Origin: Bacteroidaceae bacterium
GTDB lineage: Bacteria; Bacteroidota; Bacteroidia; Bacteroidales; Bacteroidaceae
DNA: 49,661 nt
Reading direction: 5' to 3'
Assembly (NCBI GenBank): GCA_017445145.1
Contig: JAFSVI010000068.1
Coordinates: forward strand, 1 to 49,661
Shown here: positions 20,101 through 29,600 of the stretch, piece by piece
Numbering within the stretch: the stretch's first letter is position 1
Layout of the letters: every line of letters starts with the position of its first letter
The notes under the pieces: generated by a model
Told to the model about the DNA's origin: nothing
The model's input: only the letters and a program-made list of their open reading frames with translations
The model's database searches: none
Translations under genes and position numbers: made by a program

Positions 20101-20613
20101 GCTCTCCACGCTGATGGAGCTCGTCTGGTCGAGCACCACCTTACGCTGCGAGGTGATGCTGGTGGCATCGGTGTAGTAGGAGGAGAAAGCCGTGCTGAGC
20201 AGTGCGGCATCCTGTCCCGTCTCGCCCTTGATGGCGAGCTGCAGGATGTTGTAGTCGGGAGCATCGACGACGAGTGCGTGGCAGAACACGGGCACCTGGA
20301 GCGAGTAGGTGCCGTCCTCCTCGGTGAGGGTGGAGTACTGCGGCAGCTGCAGGGCCTGCACCCTGACGCCTCCCATGGGCTGCTTCGTGGCGGCATCGGT
20401 GATGGTGCCCGCCACAGCCTTCATTTCGTATTGCTTTTGTGCTTTCTTCGCTGCGCGGCGCTTGGCGAGTGCTATGCTGTCGGCCTCGGCGATAGCCTCC
20501 TCATCGACCTCGTCCTGTGCCATGGCCTGTGGGGCGTAGGTTGCGACGAGCATCATGCAGAGCGCTATGCGGAAGGTCATTCGTAGTGTTGAATTGATGA
20601 ATCTCATAGTCAT
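17176..20613 (-). CDS. SusC/RagA-family TonB-linked outer-membrane protein
   Basis: 1145 residues. Signal peptide (ending near PQAMAQ), an acidic and Lys/Arg-rich stretch, a carboxypeptidase-regulatory-like fold (AGTITDAATKQPMGGVRV), a plug domain with the SusC signature (FFTIRGINSINATAQPLFIIDG, NATALYGAKGANGVIIINTKRG), then a large beta-barrel ending in FNLGVSINL with the C-terminal hydrophobic residue expected for barrel assembly. SusC proteins import ligands using TonB energy. The start at 20613 could equally be M3 (20607). The partner SusD follows 9 bp downstream; a FAS1 lipoprotein gene lies 27 bp upstream. Confidence 0.93.
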   Translation of the reverse strand: MTMRFINSTLRMTFRIALCMMLVATYAPQAMAQDEVDEEAIAEADSIALAKRRAAKKAQKQYEMKAVAGTITDAATKQPMGGVRVQALQLPQYSTLTEEDGTYSLQVPVFCHALVVDAPDYNILQLAIKGETGQDAALLSTAFSSYYTDATSITSQRKVVLDQTSSISVESDIQNLLAADVHSTSRSALPGQGAFFTIRGINSINATAQPLFIIDGNMVDMQEERTSLHEGYFNNILAGLDPENIESVQVIKNATALYGAKGANGVIIINTKRGKSMATKINVRVYGGVELAPSRIKMMGGDAYRSYLSELAGTVKDVREGTNGTLNQYAFLNDAPESSNYYRKVFNNNTDWQKDLYRNAAVTQNYKVSVEGGDDIGMYALSLGYTKGNATLKGNDFSRLNLRFNTDIKVFEKVKAGLDIAYNQTSYNVLDNGWSPDYDMQNIGSTNVLGLLQAPFISPYAYYHDERTGGLQLSGEYAGKYASTAALGLWVQNPFAFPHGLDYDINECLRNPYWIIENGDGKNKNYAEMTQISINFSPRYQVTKQFAISDRFNYTLNRNNEKYFLPINGATPYYLTDLGEITSVIKSQFTKETTINNDLRIEWGNTYGAHTIKLFGGWRYNNYNYSYSYNRGYNNENDKLPNISKNMQYVNSGGTKDNWIDMAYYLNADYNWMNRYFAQFTISTQASSRFGHNTNKGFKLAGVSWGVFPSVQLGWIISNEKWFRAPAVNYLKLTAGYDVSGNDGIDYYAARTYWESRQVTENSVGLVLANIENSSIQWETTSRFNVALEGSFFKNRLNAGVDFYMSRTSNLLTLKNLDFISGLGQYWTNDGELKNIGVEAHAAAALINRKNVKWELGASLGHYKNEITKLPSTDIITQKNAVTGAVTNTIQGHTSSIYGTDNVLTAVGYAAGTFFGWQTNGVIADDAQASTAGTQGYLKYPTGLKENPYRNFQAGDVLFVDQNGDGVIDDADKVAIGNPNPTLFGNIFTNLTWKHLRLDVIFKYSLGNDVYNYQRSIIEGGNTTYNQTTAMQNRWTYEGQRTDIPRAMYTDSEDWRNNERMSDRWIEDGSYLKLKNVRLTWKVPVHSDWLQGLRVWGEANNVFTITKYLGVDPETSARNSALYQGIDTGLLSVGRSFNLGVSINL

Positions 20614-20640
20614 GATTTCAGAAGTTAGGAGTTCATGATG

Positions 20641-22554
20641 TTATTCTGCTTTTGCCCTGAGGATGATCTTGTCGATCGAGAAGGATGTCTGGAAGATGCC
20701 TCGCTCGTCGCGCTTGACGGACCCTGAGGAGAGCGTGATGACAGGGTAGGACTTGGGGAGGTTGCGGTAGGAGTAGGGGAAGGTGACCGTTCCGGCATAC
20801 ACCTCCTGCACGCGCTCGCCCTCGTAGTCGAACTTCCATGTTTCCGTCTTGCCGTCGCGCCCGTTGTCGCCGATGCGCGTGATACTGACGTTCATGTGTG
20901 TCTTCTTGAAGGGCGTCTCGCCGGGCACCATGGCCACGATGGAGTCGGGGTCGGCGCGGTAGAAGTCGGGCACCATGACGATATATACGTCGTAGGCCAC
21001 GTTGGAGAGCACCTGATGGTCGCGCTCGAGGTCGCGTAGGCAGAACTCTGCCGTTGCGACACCGTCGCTGTTGGTGAATGTCATGAAGGTGTTGCGTGTG
21101 ACTTGCCCGAGCAGGCTGTCGGTGACGAGCTTGCTGGTGGCTGAGTTGAAGCTGTAGGTGAGGTAGTCGGCCTTGTAGTCGCGCTCGCGTTTCTCCTGCG
21201 TGGTGAGGTTGTAGCGCACGCGCTGGAACACGTTCACGGGCGAACACTTCACCTCCACGTCGAGGTAGCCGTAGGCGTTGGTGTAGTTCCAGTGGTCCAC
21301 GGGGAAGATGATACCGTTGCTGACGGTGACGGGCTGCTTCTGGTCGAAGATGAGTGGCTTGACGTCGATGGTGGCAGCTGAGTCGATGGTGAAGGTGTCG
21401 TTGCGCGTGTTGGTGAGCTTGGTGATCTGCTTGTTGAGGAAGTCCTCGACGGTCCAGAAGTCAGTCTGCTCGGGTGTGCGCTTCTGTGTGCGCACGTTGA
21501 AGGCGAGTGGCGACACGATGTCCATGCTTATGGCCACGTCGCGCAGCGAGTCGCTGACGGCGAAGCGCATGTTGTTCTTGGCGGCGGGATCGTCCTTGAC
21601 CAAGGCGTCCTCCTTGGTCTTGTCGTAGTACATGGCGGCATAGTTGTACCAGGAGTTCATCTTGGCGCTGGCTTCTTCCCAGGCGGCGTCGGAGGGCAGC
21701 ACCATGGCCCACACGCTGTCCTCGCTCTCGATGTTGGCGGCCAGACCCTTGTGGGGCATTGCCCACTCCACGGATGCCGGCTCGTAGCTGCTGAAGTAGA
21801 GGCTGTTGAAGCGGGTATATACGCTATCGACATATATTGGCTCGCCCGTCTCGGGGTTGGAGCCTGCCTCTGCGCTGGCGTTGGAGTTGAAGTAGAGCGT
21901 GTCGTGCTGCTCGAGCCAGGCGTTGAGGTGGCGGTAGGTGTTGTTGTTGGCGCGTATGTACTCATAGACGTTGTAGGCAAAGGGAGCCTGCTGGGCCATG
22001 ATGTGGAGCACTCCGTTGGTGGCCCCGATGTTGGCCTTCTCGAAGGCGATGCCCTTGAAGGTCTTGGCCTGGCGGTCGAAGTCGGCCTTCTTGTTGTTGA
22101 CGAGGACGATGCTCTCGGCCTTGCCTGTGGGGCTGGTGCCGGTGGCCACGTAGCGGTTGCGTGCGATGTGGTTGCCCACGAGGCGCAGGAACACGTCGTA
22201 GGGCCTCACCTGGAGTATGGAGTCATATATGCGGACGTCCTCGGCCGTGAAGGCGTCGTTGTTTGGCGCGAAGACGGTGAGCACCTGTGTCCCGTTGAGC
22301 ACGTCCTTGAAGGTGTAGCCCTGTATGAGGTGCTTCTCGTCCTTGAATGCCGGTGTCTTTTCTACTATTGACGCGAAGTTGCTCAGGTTGGCGTTGCTGC
22401 TGATCTGCTGCCACAGCGTGAGGGTGGCGTTGTCACCTTCCCCGCCGGCGGTGTTGACGTCGAAGTGGTCGTCAGAGCACGAGGGCATGATGGCTGCGAT
22501 CGCCAGCGCGAGTATTCCTGTTGCTGCGCGTCGTGTTATTCTTGCTTGTATCAT
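20641..22554 (-). CDS. FAS1 (fasciclin) domain lipoprotein, 637 residues
   Basis: Lipobox ending at C26 (AIMPSCSDD) indicates an outer-membrane, probably surface, lipoprotein. A FAS1 domain lies at about 55-210, with the conserved segment TQVLTVFAPNNDAF near 92-105. A second, more diverged unit has WAMVLPSDAAW near 285. The C-terminal third is beta-rich (VKCSPVNVFQRVRYNL, EVYAGTVTFPYSYRNL) with no family I can name. FAS1 domains usually mediate adhesion or binding of proteins or glycans. It is tightly spaced between another FAS1 gene (25 bp) and a SusC gene (27 bp), so it probably assists the import complexes encoded by the operon; what it binds is not known. Confidence 0.85.
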   Translation of the reverse strand: MIQARITRRAATGILALAIAAIMPSCSDDHFDVNTAGGEGDNATLTLWQQISSNANLSNFASIVEKTPAFKDEKHLIQGYTFKDVLNGTQVLTVFAPNNDAFTAEDVRIYDSILQVRPYDVFLRLVGNHIARNRYVATGTSPTGKAESIVLVNNKKADFDRQAKTFKGIAFEKANIGATNGVLHIMAQQAPFAYNVYEYIRANNNTYRHLNAWLEQHDTLYFNSNASAEAGSNPETGEPIYVDSVYTRFNSLYFSSYEPASVEWAMPHKGLAANIESEDSVWAMVLPSDAAWEEASAKMNSWYNYAAMYYDKTKEDALVKDDPAAKNNMRFAVSDSLRDVAISMDIVSPLAFNVRTQKRTPEQTDFWTVEDFLNKQITKLTNTRNDTFTIDSAATIDVKPLIFDQKQPVTVSNGIIFPVDHWNYTNAYGYLDVEVKCSPVNVFQRVRYNLTTQEKRERDYKADYLTYSFNSATSKLVTDSLLGQVTRNTFMTFTNSDGVATAEFCLRDLERDHQVLSNVAYDVYIVMVPDFYRADPDSIVAMVPGETPFKKTHMNVSITRIGDNGRDGKTETWKFDYEGERVQEVYAGTVTFPYSYRNLPKSYPVITLSSGSVKRDERGIFQTSFSIDKIILRAKAE

Positions 22555-22578
22555 AGCTTGTTGTGGTTTTTAGTGTGA

Positions 22579-24801
22579 TTACCAAATGTCCTCGGGTTCC
22601 TCGGGGTTGTCATATACGTCTTTCGACACAAACTCGAAGTAGTCCATGAAGAACTGCGACTGCTCGTCGTTGAGCACATTCTTGAAGCGGATGTAATAGG
22701 TCTTGTCGGGGTCGAGGTCGGCGCTGACCATGATGCGGCGCGTCACCCACTCGCCCTGCTGGCCGTTGAGTGCCGATGTGCCGTTGCCGATGTGGAAGTA
22801 CTTGGGACCTTTCATGAAGCCACGTGCGCGCAGGTTCTTGGTGATCTCGTCCTGCTCGTCGAGGGTGAGCTTGGCCTCGTTCTCGTAGTCGGTGTCGGAG
22901 GTGTAGCCGAAGTTGGAGGTCTGGTTTCCGGTGCGGAAGCGGTGGCGGAAGAAGCCTATGCGCAGGTCCATAGGGATGCCTGCTGCGGGGAGGTAGTTGA
23001 TGTTGTCGCCGAAATAGACCTGGCACATGCTGCGGTATGAGGAGCCTGAGCTGACGCCGAAGCGTACCTCATAGTGGCCCTTGGCCGGCACGGGCGGGAG
23101 CTTCATGGTGAACTCATACTTGCCGATGATGTTGAACTCATCCATCTGGTAGTTGCTCCATCCGCGGTCGTGGCCGGTAAAGTAGTAGAAGAGGGTGCCC
23201 TGCTGCATGGACACGTCGGCCAGGTACTTGTACTCGTAGGGGAAGCCTCGTGTCTGGTTGGAACCTTCGGTGTAGTAGCCCAGCGGCCGGCGTATGTCGT
23301 TGTTGATCATCTCGGGGAACATGGCTGCCATGTCGATGCGGATGCGCTCGCCGGCGAGACGGCGCTGCACGTTCTCGGTGTAGATGAGCATGCGCTCGAT
23401 GGGGTAGATGGTGCCGTTTATGAGCGACTGGTGCTTGGCGTCGCCCTCGGCATCGATGTTGATGCGGTTGCCGGTGTTCTCGTCGGCATACATGGCGAAG
23501 CCCGACACTTCGCGGTACTCGCCGCTCTCGTGGTAGTCGTTGATGTCGAGTTCCTCGGGGCCGTACTTGCCGCGCCCGTTGCGCAGGATGGGGAAGCAGT
23601 TGAGGTATATGCCCTCGCGGTCGCCGCTCTCGAAGATCTTGAGCAGGCGTCGCTTGCCCATGGTGGTGAAGTACTCATAGACGGGGATGCTGTACTGCGT
23701 GGATGTCTTCCAGTAGTAGCCCAGCTCGTTGTAGTGGATGACGAGGCGGTCGCGCGAGAGCTTCTCCGGCAGGATGTGGTATGTGAGGAACTGGTTGAGG
23801 ATGTTGTCGGTGCTGCGGTAGTTGGCATCGTCGGTGGCATCGGGGTAAGCGCCCTTGGCCACGAGGTAGTTGCGCACGTCGTCGACGGTAATCTCCGTGG
23901 CGTCCTTGCCCAGCTCCTGCTCCCACAGCGCGTCGGGTTCAGCGAAGATGGTGAAGCCGTACTTGCGGTGGCGGGGTATGCTGCCCACCTGCTCCGTGGG
24001 GTGCTGCTTGAGGTCCTGCACCTGCTGGTTGAGGTAGAGGTTCTCCCACACATCGTCGCGCGTGCGGCTCAGCGTGTCCTCGAGTCCGCATGCCAGTATG
24101 AGCTTTGCCATGACGAGGTAGCCCTTCTGCCCTTCGGCAATCATGGCGCGGAAGATGTCGGCCATGGTGTCGTTGCTCGGGGCTATGACGCCATGCACCT
24201 GATGCACGCGTCCGTTGATGGTCTCGATGTCGCGGTTCTTGAAGTCGATGAATGCCATTCCGTTCATCCAGATGGAGTCTGTCTGCGTGATGGAGGTCTT
24301 GTAGAGCTTGCGGTCGAAGAGGTTGGAGGTGTTGATCTCGTCGAAGTCGTTGAGCGACGAGATGGTGCCCATGTCATAGATGTCGCCGCTGTTGCTGCCG
24401 TCGATGATGCTGTTGAGCACGATGACCTTGCGCACGGAGTCGAGCGTGGCCTCAGAGGTGAAGCCGCTCCACGCGGGCTGCACGATGATGCCCTTCTGGT
24501 AGAGTGAGTCGAGGTAGTCGTAGATGGCCTTGTTGGTTGGTGCGAAGCACGTGAACTTGCCTCGTGCCGAGAGGAGCTGTGCCACCGTCGATTCCGAGAA
24601 GTCGCTCACCGGCACCTGGTTGAGCAGCTGGAGGTACTCTGTGTAGTCGGAGTCGCTCTGTAGGTATGTGAGCACGGTATATTCGTCGAGCGTGAATCGT
24701 GCCGAAGTGTCTATCTCCTCCGTACACGCACTCACAAGGGCGCCCATGACAGCCAGCGCCATGGCGAGGCTGAGCTGGTGGATCTTGTTGATATACTTCA
24801 T
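22579..24801 (-). CDS. FAS1 (fasciclin) domain lipoprotein, 740 residues
   Basis: Start taken at 24801 because MKYINKIHQLSLAMALAVMG is a proper signal sequence leading to the lipobox VSACTEE; an ATG 18 bp upstream adds only a few residues. Two FAS1 units: KFTCFAPTNKAIYDYL near 80-95 and YGFTIFAEPDALW near 280-293, the latter followed by FLTYHILPEKL, the usual second FAS1 motif. The C-terminal region (about 540-740) looks like a beta-sandwich with GHYEVRFGVSSGSSYRSM and ends with the acidic tail EEPEDIW. Likely surface-exposed. It stands directly after a SusC/SusD pair and before another FAS1 gene. Confidence 0.85.
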   Translation of the reverse strand: MKYINKIHQLSLAMALAVMGALVSACTEEIDTSARFTLDEYTVLTYLQSDSDYTEYLQLLNQVPVSDFSESTVAQLLSARGKFTCFAPTNKAIYDYLDSLYQKGIIVQPAWSGFTSEATLDSVRKVIVLNSIIDGSNSGDIYDMGTISSLNDFDEINTSNLFDRKLYKTSITQTDSIWMNGMAFIDFKNRDIETINGRVHQVHGVIAPSNDTMADIFRAMIAEGQKGYLVMAKLILACGLEDTLSRTRDDVWENLYLNQQVQDLKQHPTEQVGSIPRHRKYGFTIFAEPDALWEQELGKDATEITVDDVRNYLVAKGAYPDATDDANYRSTDNILNQFLTYHILPEKLSRDRLVIHYNELGYYWKTSTQYSIPVYEYFTTMGKRRLLKIFESGDREGIYLNCFPILRNGRGKYGPEELDINDYHESGEYREVSGFAMYADENTGNRINIDAEGDAKHQSLINGTIYPIERMLIYTENVQRRLAGERIRIDMAAMFPEMINNDIRRPLGYYTEGSNQTRGFPYEYKYLADVSMQQGTLFYYFTGHDRGWSNYQMDEFNIIGKYEFTMKLPPVPAKGHYEVRFGVSSGSSYRSMCQVYFGDNINYLPAAGIPMDLRIGFFRHRFRTGNQTSNFGYTSDTDYENEAKLTLDEQDEITKNLRARGFMKGPKYFHIGNGTSALNGQQGEWVTRRIMVSADLDPDKTYYIRFKNVLNDEQSQFFMDYFEFVSKDVYDNPEEPEDIW

Positions 24802-24841
24802 AACTTGTAGATTTAGCATTTTGTGATAGTGTTACGAGGGT

Positions 24842-26665
24842 TTATTCTCCGGCGAGTATTGCTTTCTCGCGGTTCCATACGGGGTTCTGGTTGAAGAGGT
24901 ACTTGTTGGCGCGGAGCTCCATGTAGTAGTATGGGCTGTAGAGGCCGTAGCGGTTCTTGATGCGGTTCTTGAGCACCGATGCCTTGCGGCTGTAGGCTCC
25001 CTTGGCCAGGTAGTTATCTACAATGAGCGTTACGCCGTCGGCACCGTCGGTGTATTGCGGCTCCAGCGGGTCGGGGTTGTGGCCGCCGGCAAAGCGCTCG
25101 GCGTAGCGCACGAGGTCGAACCATCGCTTGCCCTCGCCGGTGAGTTCCAGGAGTCGCTCCTTCATGACGAGGTCTATGCATTTCTGCTCGGTGTTGTCGG
25201 TGGTGGCAGAGAGGCCTGTCGTCTGGTCGAGCTGCGAGCGCTTGTGTATGGCATCGACGATGTCGCGGCACTTCTTGGTGTCGGTGGCCTTGGTACCCCC
25301 GTGCTCCGACTTCACGGCGTATGCCTCGGCCATCATGAGCATGACGTCGGTCATGCGGTAGATGATCCAGTTGTTGTAGGTGTAGCTGGAGGTGTGGTAT
25401 GTTCGCACCTTGCTGCCGTCGGAGAGGAAGGAGCAGCGTGACCATTTGAGCATGAAGGGGTCGGAGAGCTCGTCCTGGCTGCCGGAGTCTTCGGTCCTCT
25501 TTGTGCATGTGTACCAGAGGCGTGTGTCTGTCGTTCCCGTCTTGCTGGCGTTGGTGAATGCCTGGTCGGAGGTGCACAGCTCAGAGACGCTGGAGTGTCC
25601 GTAGAGTTCGTTGACGGTCTTGAACTCCCGCTGGTCAGCGCTGTTGAACTGCAGCTCAAGGATGCTCTCGTCGCTGTTGCCGCTCAAGAAGATGGCTTCG
25701 TAGCTGGGAATCCAGACAGAGCTCTGGGCGTTGAAGTCGTTCTGCATGTCCTCGTTCTGGATGAGGTTGGCGTTGGAGAGGCCGCTGCCGTAGTCGTTGG
25801 TCTTCTCCTGCGAGCGGTCGAACTGGCTGGAGGCCGTCTGCTGTGTCTGCAGGGCGAGGGCGTCGAGCGAGCGCTGTGCGTAGAAGATGACGCTGTCGGC
25901 ATCGCTGCCGATGCTGTCGGTCGAGTAGCCGTGGCCCTCGCGCAGGGCGCTGCGCCAGAGGTACATCTCCGCCAGCAGCGCGTAGATGGCGGTGTTGGTC
26001 ATCTGCCCCTTGGTGTCGAGGGTGCCGTAGGTGCCACCGAAGCGGTTGCGTCCGAGGCCTGCCACGGAGCGCACGTCGCTGATGAGCGTGTCGAGTACGT
26101 CTATGCCCCGGGTGGTGGTGAAGGGGTGTGTGTCCTCGTCGGAGTTGATGACCTGGTTGCTGTAGGGTATGTCCTTGAATGCGCGGATGAGGTAGAAGTA
26201 GTTGAGTGCGCGCAGTGCCGTCATCTCAGCCTTCATCTGGTTCCACTCTGTCTGCGTGAACTGTGCGTCCTTGGCGAGCACCTCCTCGCCGTGGGAGAGC
26301 ACCTTGTTGCAGAAGTTGATGGTGGTATATACCGACCCCCAGTCGTAGAATCCCATGGTGGAGTCGAGCTCCGCATCGAGGATCTTCTTGTAGGTGTAGT
26401 AGTCACCCATCTGGCTGTTGTAGTCGGGGTTGATGTAGTAGGCGTCGGAGCGTATGTCGCCCCAGATGATGAGGTTCTTGACAGTGCTTGCCATCTGCTT
26501 GTATGCTCCGTAGCGCACTCCTTCGAGGTCGTTCTTGTCCTCCCAGAAGTTCTCCTCAACGACGCGGTCCTGCGGGTATATGGTCAGGAAGTCGTTGCAG
26601 GATGTGGCTCCGAGCATGGCGATGCCCAGCATGGCTGCTATATAGTGTTGTTTGTTGGGTTTCAT
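24842..26665 (-). CDS. SusD/RagB-family outer-membrane lipoprotein
   Basis: 607 residues, normal family length. Signal peptide with lipobox LGATSCNDFL (C23), N-terminal helical repeats (MTALRALNYFYLIRAFKDIPY; IYALLAEMYLWRSAL), and the family's C-terminal hallmark ERLLELTGEGKRWFDLVRY. Binds ligand above the SusC channel encoded 15 bp upstream. Part of the 18.5-kb FAS1/SusCD operon. Confidence 0.94.
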   Translation of the reverse strand: MKPNKQHYIAAMLGIAMLGATSCNDFLTIYPQDRVVEENFWEDKNDLEGVRYGAYKQMASTVKNLIIWGDIRSDAYYINPDYNSQMGDYYTYKKILDAELDSTMGFYDWGSVYTTINFCNKVLSHGEEVLAKDAQFTQTEWNQMKAEMTALRALNYFYLIRAFKDIPYSNQVINSDEDTHPFTTTRGIDVLDTLISDVRSVAGLGRNRFGGTYGTLDTKGQMTNTAIYALLAEMYLWRSALREGHGYSTDSIGSDADSVIFYAQRSLDALALQTQQTASSQFDRSQEKTNDYGSGLSNANLIQNEDMQNDFNAQSSVWIPSYEAIFLSGNSDESILELQFNSADQREFKTVNELYGHSSVSELCTSDQAFTNASKTGTTDTRLWYTCTKRTEDSGSQDELSDPFMLKWSRCSFLSDGSKVRTYHTSSYTYNNWIIYRMTDVMLMMAEAYAVKSEHGGTKATDTKKCRDIVDAIHKRSQLDQTTGLSATTDNTEQKCIDLVMKERLLELTGEGKRWFDLVRYAERFAGGHNPDPLEPQYTDGADGVTLIVDNYLAKGAYSRKASVLKNRIKNRYGLYSPYYYMELRANKYLFNQNPVWNREKAILAGE

Positions 26666-26680
26666 AGTCTCGTGCAGGTT

Positions 26681-29600
26681 TTAGAATCCGAGGTTGATAC
26701 TTGCGGTGAAGGAGCGTGAGCGCGGCGTGCGGTTGTTATCGACGGCGATGCTGAAGCCCGAGGGGCTTACTTCGGGGTCTGTTCCGGTGTATTTGCTCCA
26801 TACGAAGAGGTTGTTGGCCGAGGCGTAGAGCTTCAGCGAGCGTATGCCCCACTTCTTGAGGAGCTTCGGGTCGAAGTCGTAGCTCAGCTGCACGTACTGC
26901 AGGCGCACGTAGTCGCCGTTCTCAACGTAGCGGTCCGATGGCAGTGAGTTGAAGCTGGCGAAGTTGGTGGAGTTGAGCGCCCGTGGTATCTCCGTGATGT
27001 CGCCGTTCTTGCGCCAGCGCCACGTTGTTGCGAAGCTCTGGTTGGCGTTGGTGAGCATGCTCTCGGCGTTGGCACGTGCGAGGTTCACGATTTGGTTGCC
27101 TATGCGGAAGTTGAAGCCGGTGTTGAGGGATATGCGGTCCCACTTCATGGTGAATCCGAAGCCACCGTTGCACGTTGGGTTGGAGTTGCCGAGATAGACG
27201 ACGTCGTAGCGGTCTATCTGTCCGTCGTGGTTGATGTCCTCGTAGATGGCGTCGCCGCCGCTGAAGGGCTTGGCGTTGCTCTCGTTGTAGGCGTAGTAGA
27301 ACTGCAGTGGTTCGCCGCGCTGGTCGGTGAGCATGTTGCCGTTGGCATCGTAGGCGATGGGGCATGTGGCGTTCTCGCCGCGGTGAGCGGCAGCCGACGC
27401 GGTGTTGATGGGGTTGCCCTGTGCGTCGTAGCCGGTGCCTCGTGCGAGGGCGTCGGCGAAGTTGGAGAAGGTGTTGCCGTTGGCATCGACCTCATACTGG
27501 CCGTACTTGTACCACGACGACTGTGTGTAGCCGCTGTGGTCGTAGTCGTAGCGATACACACCCTTGTAGCGCAGGCCGTAGATGGAGCCGAGGGCGTTGC
27601 CCACCTGCACGCGCCGCAGTGCGTCGTACTGCAGGTTGGCGGGCTGGTATGTGTCGCTGGGGTTGAGTGCGTCGAGGATGAGGGGATCCATCTCCTCCAC
27701 CTGGTTGATGTTCTGGGCTATGTTGGCGCGCAGCTTGAGCGAGAACTTGCCCACCTTTGCGAACCACCCTGTGTGGAAGTTGAGGTCCCATCCCTTGTTG
27801 CGCATGGTGCCGACGTTCATCTTGTCCAGGCTGCTGAAGCCGTTGGCCGATGCTATGCGCTGGTTGTGCATGATGAGGTCGGTGGTCTTGTGGTCATAGA
27901 CATCGAGTTCGAAGTTGAGCAGGTCGTCGAAGAGGCCGAGGTTGAAGCCGAGGTTGAGCTTGCGCGTCTTCTCCCAGCGTATGGAGCGCAGCGAGAGGTT
28001 CTCGGGCACGATGACGGTGTGGCGGTTGTAGTAGCCCGATGTGCCGTACTTATTATATTGTGCGAAGCCGCCGCCGCTGGTGTTACCCGTGACACCCCAG
28101 GTGGGCCTCACGGCGAGCATGGAGATGACGGGCTTGGACCACTGCATGAACTTCTCGTCGATGATGTTCCAGCGCAGACCCACGAAGGGGAAGGTGCCGA
28201 AGCGGTTGCCCTCGCCAAAGGCTGTGCTGCCGTCGAAGCGCACGCTGACGTCGAGGTTGTACTTACTCTTGTAGGAGGCGTGTGCCTGGAGGAAGAAGCT
28301 CGTCTCGCGCCATTCGTTGTTGCTGGCCGAGATGCCGGTGAGCAGGGCGTTGACGGTGGGGTCGGTGATGCCCGAAGGCACGTTCCACTGGTCGGTGTTC
28401 TGGCTGCTGCTCTGTCCGCTCTTCATCTCCCAGCGGAAGAGCGCGCTGGCGCTCCAGTCCTCGTTCTTGAAGTGGGGGTACAGCGCGAGGTCGTGGCGTG
28501 TGGTGAACTCCAGGCTCTTGTACTCGGAGTTGCCCAGGACGTTGCGGTTGTTGGCGTGCTTGACGTTGTCCCAGCTCTGACCGTTGGTGTCGCCATACAC
28601 CCAGTCCATGGTGCGGAGCTCCGATGGGAGGTAGCGGTCGTTGCTGGTGTTGTAGATGTTGAGCTGCACGTCGCCCTTGTAGTTGAGCTGCCAGTGCTCA
28701 TCGTCCTTGCCGAGGAGCTTGTACTCGATGGCAAACTGCGGCGTGAGGTTGTACTGGTTCTCCTTGTTCCATCCGCCGTAGGCGTAGGCCACGGGGTTGC
28801 CGTTGAGGAACATGTCGCGCAGCTGGTAGCTGGTGTGGTGGCCGTCGTTGTCGTTGGTGAGGTCGAGCGGCAGCATGTTGAAATAGCGGCCGGTGGGCAA
28901 GTAGGTGAGCGTTCCGTTGACATCCTGTGCCATGAGTTCGTTGACGCTCATGTTAGGCATGGCGGTGTAGGCGCGGTTGAGGATGTCGTTGGGGTTGTTC
29001 TTGTAGTTGGTGGTGAAGGTCAGGCTGATGTTCGACGTGAACTTGATGCGGTCGCTGACCCAGTAGTCGAGGGCTGTCTGCGTGGTGAAGCGGTTGAGCT
29101 TCTGGGCGATGATGGAACCCGTGCTCTTGTCGTAGCCGGCCGAGACGCGGAAGGTGGCTTTCTCGCCGCCGCCGGAGAGCGTGACATACCACTTGTGCTC
29201 CTTACCGAACTGGCGCACCTGGTCAATCCAGTCGGTGTTGTTGGAAAAGTGGCCATAGATGTCGGTGAGGTTGTTGTTGTAGTCGAGCTCGGGGATGGTG
29301 GTGGCTCGCTGCTGTGGGTTGTAGTAGGCCTCCTTGAGCATCATGGTGTAGCCGTCGCCGTCGAGCATCTTGTAGCCATTGGGCTGCCAGGTGCCGTTGA
29401 ACTTGTAGGAGAAGGTGACGTTGGTGGGTCCGCGGTGGCCGCGGCGCAGCTTGATCTCGATGACACCGTTGGCGCCTCGCGAACCCCACTTGGCCGTGGA
29501 TGCGTCCTTGAGCACCTCGATGCTCTCGATGTCCTCGGGGTTGACATTGAGAAGGGTTGAGAACTGCTCCTCGTTGTCCATGTCCTCGAAGTTCACGGTC

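Noticed and set aside
27092-29560. Open frame of 822 codons on the plus strand opposite a SusC gene
   Set aside because: It mirrors a clear SusC gene on the other strand; composition (Val/Gly/Ala/Glu-rich, no motif) is that of a reverse-frame shadow in GC-rich codon-biased DNA. The same holds for 12505-14376, 17629-19698, 23074-24507, 2716-3630 and 33842-35035.
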